Source: CAZNRY01 sp964575675 (GTDB taxonomy: Bacteria; Eisenbacteria; RBG-16-71-46; CAIMUX01; VGJL01). From it: a stretch of 28,568 nt of DNA. The notes beneath the pieces are model-generated. The model saw only the letters and a program-made list of their open reading frames with translations, had not been told where the DNA came from and did no database searches. The translations under genes and the position numbers were made by a program. Of the stretch, positions 24,336-28,568 are shown piece by piece. The DNA lies in the NCBI GenBank assembly GCA_964575675.1, contig CAZNRY010000028.1, positions 1 to 28,568 of the forward strand, given 5' to 3'. Position 1 is the first letter of the stretch; each line of letters begins with the position of its first letter.

Positions 24336-25733
24336 ATGGAACGCGATTCGCTTCACGAGGAGTGCGGGGTCTTCGGGATCTATGGCCGCGGCAATGTGGC
24401 CGACATGATCTACTACGGCCTCTACGCCCTCCAGCACCGAGGGCAAGAGGGGGCGGGAATCGTCGTCCACAACGGCGAAAAGACACGCATCCACCGAGGT
24501 CTCGGCCTTGTCTCCGATGTATTCCCGGAGTCGATCCGCAACCAGATGGACGGCTTCATGGGGATCGGGCACAACCGCTACGCGACGACGGGCAAGGCGA
24601 CGAAGCTACGCAACGTCCAGCCGATTCTCGTGGATTACAAGGGTGGCAAGCTCGCGATCGCTCACAACGGGAACCTGACGAACGGCGTTGCGCTGCGCCG
24701 GAAGATGGAGCGCGATGGCTCGCTCTTTCAGACCACAACTGACTCGGAGGTCGTCCTGCACCTCATCGCGCGCTCGAAGGGCCGCACGCTCGAGGAGCGA
24801 TTCCTTGAAGCGGTCGGCCAGGTTGAAGGGGCGATCAGCTGTCTCGTGATGAACGAGCGCACGATCATCGGCTACCGCGACCCGCATGGTTTCCGGCCGC
24901 TCTCCATCGGATACCTCGATGGGATGTACCTGATCGCCTCCGAGAGCTGCGCTTTCGACATTCTGGGCGCGCAGACGGTCAGGGAAGTCGCCCCCGGGGA
25001 GATGGTCATCCTGAAGGACGGCGGCCTGGAGAGCCGGATGGAACGCACCGGGCAGAACCACGCCTACTGCATGTTCGAGCAGATCTACTTCTCGCGGCCC
25101 GATTCGCGCGTCTTCGGGGAGAGTGTGAACGCAGTCCGGCGCGAGCTTGGCCGGCTGCTCGCTCGCCGGCATCCCGCCCTGGCGGATTGTGTGATCTCGG
25201 TGCCGGATTCATCGAATAGCGCCGCGCTCGGCTATGCGGAGGAGGCCGGGATCCCTATGGAGTTGGGCCTGATCCGAAACCACTACGTCGGGCGGACCTT
25301 CATCCGGCCCGGGCAGCAATCGCGCGTGGACGCGGTCCGGGTCAAGTTCAATCCCGTTCATGACATCTTGAAAGATCGCAGGGTCGTCGTCGTGGACGAC
25401 TCGATTGTGCGGGGGACCACGAGCCGGCAACTCGTGCGCCTGTTGAACCGCGCGGGGACGCGTGAGGTGCATTTCCGCGTGTCGAGTCCGCCGATCATGA
25501 ACCCCTGCTACTACGGGATCGACACGCCGCGAAAGGCCGAGCTGATCGGCAGCCGGCTCGAAATCGAGCAGATCAGGCAGTTTATCGGGGCGACGACCCT
25601 GGGCTATCTCACGACGGACGACCTGAAGGCGGCCGTCTCTGCGCCGCACTCCTACTGCCTCGCCTGCTTCTCCGGAGCCTACCCGACCCCGGTTCCCGAC
25701 GAGGCCGATCCCCTCGTCTTTGACGTGGACTGA
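24336..25733 (+). CDS. purF: Amidophosphoribosyltransferase, Fe-S type
   Basis: The 465-residue enzyme makes phosphoribosylamine from PRPP and glutamine, the first committed step of purine synthesis. A nine-residue propeptide precedes the catalytic Cys10 in ECGVFGIYG, so autocleavage is expected. The N-terminal glutaminase has GHNRYATTG and AHNGNLTN; the C-terminal PRTase has VVVVDDSIVRGTTS (350-363). Four cysteines match the 4Fe-4S ligands of the Bacillus enzyme: Cys245, Cys391, Cys441 and Cys444 (CLAC). The enzyme is therefore probably oxygen-sensitive. ATG 24336 lies 16 bases after the PurS-like gene with AGGAGAG upstream. lolC follows after three bases. Confidence 0.96.
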   Translation: MERDSLHEECGVFGIYGRGNVADMIYYGLYALQHRGQEGAGIVVHNGEKTRIHRGLGLVSDVFPESIRNQMDGFMGIGHNRYATTGKATKLRNVQPILVDYKGGKLAIAHNGNLTNGVALRRKMERDGSLFQTTTDSEVVLHLIARSKGRTLEERFLEAVGQVEGAISCLVMNERTIIGYRDPHGFRPLSIGYLDGMYLIASESCAFDILGAQTVREVAPGEMVILKDGGLESRMERTGQNHAYCMFEQIYFSRPDSRVFGESVNAVRRELGRLLARRHPALADCVISVPDSSNSAALGYAEEAGIPMELGLIRNHYVGRTFIRPGQQSRVDAVRVKFNPVHDILKDRRVVVVDDSIVRGTTSRQLVRLLNRAGTREVHFRVSSPPIMNPCYYGIDTPRKAELIGSRLEIEQIRQFIGATTLGYLTTDDLKAAVSAPHSYCLACFSGAYPTPVPDEADPLVFDVD

Positions 25734-25736
25734 GCG

Positions 25737-26975
25737 GTGCGTTTTGAGCTGTTCGTTGCCCGCCGGCATCTCCTGCCCCATCGGGGCAGGCTCTTTCTGT
25801 CGTTCATCACGCTGATCACGGTGGGGGCCGTCACGGTGGGGGTGATGGCCTTGATTGTGGTCTTGGCGGTGATGAACGGTTTCGAGCGCGAGGTGAAGAC
25901 CCGGATCGTGGGCACGAACGCTCACGTGATTCTGCTCCGGTACGGGGAAGACGGGATCGCTCGGGCCGATTCACTGGCGGAGCGGATCGAGCGGCTCGGG
26001 GATGTCGTTGCAGTTTCGCCCTTCGTTTACGCCAAGGCGATGATGGTCGCAAACGGCCGCGCGGACGGCGGCGTCGTGAAGGGAATCGATCCGGCGCGCG
26101 AGGACCGGGTGACCGACGTCTCGCGCTACATGGAGACCGTTCCTGGCGCTCCGCCATTGACGCCCGCTCCGGGAGAGACTCCCGGGATCGTACTGGGCGT
26201 TCATCTTGCGGATGGCCTGGGCCTCACGATCGGCGAGAAGGTGCAGCTGATCTCCCCGAAGGGCACCGCCCCGACGCCCCTGGGATTCGTTCCCAAAGTC
26301 CGCACATTCGTCGTCTCCGGAATCTTCCGCTCCGGGATGTACGAGTACGACGCGGGAATGGCCTTCATCGACATCGCGCAGGCGCGCGAGTTCTTCGACC
26401 TTGGCGACAGGGTCACGGCCCTCGAGATCAAGGTGAGGGACATGTATCGGGCGCCCCAGATCGCAGAGGAGATCCTCGTCGAGGTCGGGGGATTCCCGTA
26501 CCGGACGAACGACTGGATCAATCTGAACGCGAACCTGTTCTCGTGGATGCAGACGGAGAAGCGGGTCATGTTCGTGATCCTGGTGCTGGTCGTCCTCGTG
26601 GCGGCTTTCAACGTGGCGTCGCTGCAGATCATGCTCGTCAAGATGAAACGGCGGGAAATCGGGATCCTCAAGTCGATGGGAACGACCGAAGCGACGATCC
26701 GCCGGCTCTTCGTTCTTGAGGGAGTGGCGATCGGGGCGATCGGGATGCTAATCGGCACGGCCGTCGGGCTGACTCTCTGTTGGCTCCTCGAGCGGTACAA
26801 GTTCATCAAGCTGCCGGGCGACGTCTACTTCATCGACACTCTTCCCGTGCGCGTAGAGGCGGGCGACGTGCTCGCGATCGAGCTCGCCGTTTTGGCGCTC
26901 AGCGCCCTGGCGACACTGATCCCGGCGTGGTGGGCATCGCGGTTCGATCCGGTCGAGGCCATCCGGCATGAGTGA
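25737..26975 (+). CDS. lolC: Lipoprotein-releasing ABC permease (LolC/LolE family)
   Basis: The 412-residue inner-membrane permease has one membrane segment near 22-46, a large periplasmic domain (about 47-275), and three segments at about 278-300, 325-350 and 370-400. This is the MacB/LolCE four-segment layout. The opening FELFVARRHLLPHRGR and the segment EIGILKSMGTTEATIRRLF are typical of Lol permeases. With LolD it would extract mature outer-membrane lipoproteins. Only one permease gene is seen, so a homodimer (LolF-like) is possible. GTG 25737 starts three bases after purF. The lolD ATG lies eight bases before its end. Confidence 0.88.
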   Translation: MRFELFVARRHLLPHRGRLFLSFITLITVGAVTVGVMALIVVLAVMNGFEREVKTRIVGTNAHVILLRYGEDGIARADSLAERIERLGDVVAVSPFVYAKAMMVANGRADGGVVKGIDPAREDRVTDVSRYMETVPGAPPLTPAPGETPGIVLGVHLADGLGLTIGEKVQLISPKGTAPTPLGFVPKVRTFVVSGIFRSGMYEYDAGMAFIDIAQAREFFDLGDRVTALEIKVRDMYRAPQIAEEILVEVGGFPYRTNDWINLNANLFSWMQTEKRVMFVILVLVVLVAAFNVASLQIMLVKMKRREIGILKSMGTTEATIRRLFVLEGVAIGAIGMLIGTAVGLTLCWLLERYKFIKLPGDVYFIDTLPVRVEAGDVLAIELAVLALSALATLIPAWWASRFDPVEAIRHE

Positions 26976-27672
26976 GATGGTCATCTGTGCGCGCGGGCTC
27001 ACCAAGCGATTCTCGATGCCCGGGGTCGTGATCGAGGTCTTGGGCGGTGTCGATCTCGACGTGCCCGCCGGGGAAATCCTCGCGATCCAGGGCGCTTCGG
27101 GCGTCGGGAAAAGCACCCTTCTGCACATCCTCGGGACGCTGGATCGGCCGAGCGAGGGGAAGGTCTTGATCGCGGGCGAAGATGTCTTCTCCTTCTCCGA
27201 CGGGGAGCGGGCAGCATTCCGGAACCGGCAGATCGGCTTTGTGTTCCAGTTCCATCATCTCCTGCCGGAGTTCACGGCCCTGGAGAATGTGATGATGCCG
27301 GGGTTGATAGGCGGGACGCCCTGGAAGCGGGCGAGGGAGAGGGCGGTGGAGCTTCTGACGAGCGTGGGACTGGAGGAGAGGGTCCATCACAAGCCGCAGG
27401 AGCTCTCGGGGGGGGAACAACAGCGGGTCGCCCTGGCGCGCTGTCTCTTTCACGCCCCGCGCCTTATCATCGCCGATGAACCGTCCGGAAACCTCGATCC
27501 CGCGACGGCCGAGCGGCTCCACGCCCTGGTGTATACTCTGGCCAGGGAGCTAGGGTTGACCTGGGTGATCGCAACGCATAATGAGAATCTTGCCCGGATT
27601 GCCGATAAGAGAAGCAGGCTGGTTCATGGACGGCTGGTTCCGGAGCCAAGCGGGACAATCGGCATACGCTAG
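26968..27672 (+). CDS. lolD: Lipoprotein-releasing ABC ATPase
   Basis: The 234-residue ABC ATPase powers the adjacent permease. Walker A GASGVGKST is at 42-50, Q-loop FVFQFHHLLPEFTALEN at 91-107 (a LolD-like spacing and sequence), signature LSGGEQQR at 146-153, Walker B LIIADEPSGNLD at 166-177 and the H-loop His204. Start ATG 26968 overlaps the permease gene by eight bases, with GAGG upstream; ATG 26977 is an alternative. FtsE or MacB ATPases are close paralogues, but the linked LolC-type permease and the Q-loop decide the call. Confidence 0.9.
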   Translation: MSEMVICARGLTKRFSMPGVVIEVLGGVDLDVPAGEILAIQGASGVGKSTLLHILGTLDRPSEGKVLIAGEDVFSFSDGERAAFRNRQIGFVFQFHHLLPEFTALENVMMPGLIGGTPWKRARERAVELLTSVGLEERVHHKPQELSGGEQQRVALARCLFHAPRLIIADEPSGNLDPATAERLHALVYTLARELGLTWVIATHNENLARIADKRSRLVHGRLVPEPSGTIGIR

Positions 27673-27715
27673 GCGTGATGACCCGGGCCGCTGGCCCCGA
27701 AGGGAGTGATGGACG

Positions 27716-28240
27716 GTGAAGTGCCAAGTCTGCGGCGAGGCGGAGGCGACGATCCACTTCAAGGAGCTCAAGCACGACGAGATGCACGAGCTTCATCTCT
27801 GCCCCTCGTGCGCCGAGGAGAAGGGGCTTCACGCCGTTGTTGAGCAGGACAAGCTGTCGCTGGCCACCCAGTTCATCTGGATGGCCGAGAATCTCTATCC
27901 GGAGAGCTCGGCCAAGATCGGACAGGTGCAGTGTCCCCGCTGCGGGCTAAGGTACAGCGAGTTCACCCGGCAGGGGCGGTTCGGCTGCATGGATTGCTAT
28001 GCCGCCTTTGACGTCCAGATCCGGCGCCTGTTGCGCAGGGTCCACGGCGCGTTCCAACACACCGGCAAGAGACCCGGTCGAGACGCCGCCCCTTCCCGAG
28101 CCGACGCGTCGCTTCACCGCCTGCAGGAAGAGCTGCAAAGAGCGATCGCCACGGAGAACTTCGAGCGGGCCGCCGAGCTCCGCGACCGGATTCGAGCATT
28201 CGACGCCGCGCGTGTGGAGGGGGAGGAGCAGTCGGCGTGA
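27716..28240 (+). CDS. mcsA: McsA, activator of protein-arginine kinase McsB
   Basis: The 174-residue protein has four CxxC pairs: Cys3/Cys6, Cys29/Cys32, Cys73/Cys76 (CPRCG) and Cys91/Cys94 (CMDCY), expected to bind zinc. A C-terminal UVR domain lies at about 134-163 (LQEELQRAIATENFERAAELRD). In Firmicutes McsA binds and activates McsB and is induced with clpC. GTG 27716 gives MKCQVCG, the normal opening; AGGGAG at 27701-27706 lies upstream. The 43-base gap from lolD holds a five-base-pair GC hairpin without a T run, so no clear terminator. Its stop overlaps mcsB. Confidence 0.92.
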   Translation: MKCQVCGEAEATIHFKELKHDEMHELHLCPSCAEEKGLHAVVEQDKLSLATQFIWMAENLYPESSAKIGQVQCPRCGLRYSEFTRQGRFGCMDCYAAFDVQIRRLLRRVHGAFQHTGKRPGRDAAPSRADASLHRLQEELQRAIATENFERAAELRDRIRAFDAARVEGEEQSA

Positions 28241-28568
28241 TCCCCGTCGATCAGATGCTCGCCGCGCGGAAGAAGTGGTTCGACGGCTCCGGCCCGCGGG
28301 CCGACGAGATCCTCTCCACCCGCGTCCGTCTCGCCCGTAATCTGTCCGGCCACCGATTCGTCGGGCGCGCCCCCGACGATGAGCTCGCGGTTGTCTTCCA
28401 GAAGATCGGGAGCGCGATTCGCTCGGCTCCTCTGCTGGCGGGGGGCTCGGTGAGCTCGATCGACGAGCTCGACGTGCTCGATCGCCATTTTCTCCTCGAG
28501 CGGCACCTTCTCTCGCCGGATCTCACGGCAGGGGCGAAGCACCGCGGCCTGGCGATCGCCGAGAACGA
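28237..28568 (+). CDS. mcsB: Protein-arginine kinase McsB (N-terminal part)
   Basis: The first 110 codons of a phosphagen-kinase-like protein, cut by the window end. ILSTRVRLARNL (25-36) is the conserved ATP-guanido phosphotransferase N-terminal motif, and the segment around ELDVLDRHFLLERHLLSPDL is typical of McsB. McsB phosphorylates arginines in proteins and marks them for ClpCP degradation. GTG 28237 overlaps the mcsA stop as GTGA, with GGAGG at 28222-28226. The NEEDH-type catalytic region lies beyond the window. Confidence 0.9.
   Translation, partial: MIPVDQMLAARKKWFDGSGPRADEILSTRVRLARNLSGHRFVGRAPDDELAVVFQKIGSAIRSAPLLAGGSVSSIDELDVLDRHFLLERHLLSPDLTAGAKHRGLAIAEN

Noticed and set aside
27685..27697. 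GC hairpin between lolD and mcsA as a terminator
   Set aside because: The stem is only five base pairs (GGGCC/GGCCC) with a three-base loop and no T run after it.

Overview
The window is high-GC bacterial DNA, very densely coded, with many GTG, TTG and even CTG starts and stop/start overlaps of the NTGA type. Lnt, a LolD/LolC-type exporter and a predicted lipoprotein together indicate a diderm with lipoproteins. The lipoprotein starts Cys-Ala, then Pro-Ser-Gly-Gly-Pro-Glu-Asp, then an SbsA-type Ig domain, and a very large FN3-repeat protein ends in a FlgD/T9SS-like domain. Both are habits of the FCB group and of uncultured relatives such as Eisenbacteria- or Latescibacteria-like lineages. That placement is inference. 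A run of ten N inside htrA shows a scaffolded, probably metagenomic, assembly.

Layout. 95-2294: argF (ornithine carbamoyltransferase) and the Ig-domain lipoprotein. 2407-4915: dapF-dapA-dapB, three steps of diaminopimelate/lysine synthesis. 4918-5184 (minus): rpsT, ribosomal protein S20, convergent with dapB. 5266-9523: lnt, an RlmI-like rRNA methyltransferase and a GT-C membrane glycosyltransferase. 9577-11990: a small SAM methyltransferase, asd (which supplies the dap branch) and truA. 12028-17160 (minus): a secreted protein of about 1710 residues with a glycoside-hydrolase-like N-terminal domain, about ten FN3 repeats with poly-proline linkers, and the C-terminal sorting-like domain.

17296-28568 is one uninterrupted co-directional run of eleven genes: transaldolase, htrA, purB, purL, purQ, a 187-residue protein, purF, lolC/E, lolD, mcsA and mcsB (cut by the window end). 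The largest gap in it is 43 bases and most junctions overlap. It joins de novo purine synthesis (FGAM synthase subunits, the PRPP amidotransferase and adenylosuccinate lyase) with envelope quality control (HtrA, Lol) and the protein-arginine-phosphorylation module McsA/McsB.

The most interesting object is the 187-residue protein between purQ and purF. PurL here is the short type and PurQ is separate, so a PurS subunit is expected. The protein reads as two tandem PurS-like folds in one chain, which would be a covalent PurS dimer. The N-terminal domain of the large, single-chain PurL of proteobacteria is known to resemble a PurS dimer, so this could be an intermediate architecture. No tRNA, rRNA, CRISPR array, insertion sequence or origin was seen, and no stretch over 300 bases lacks a gene.
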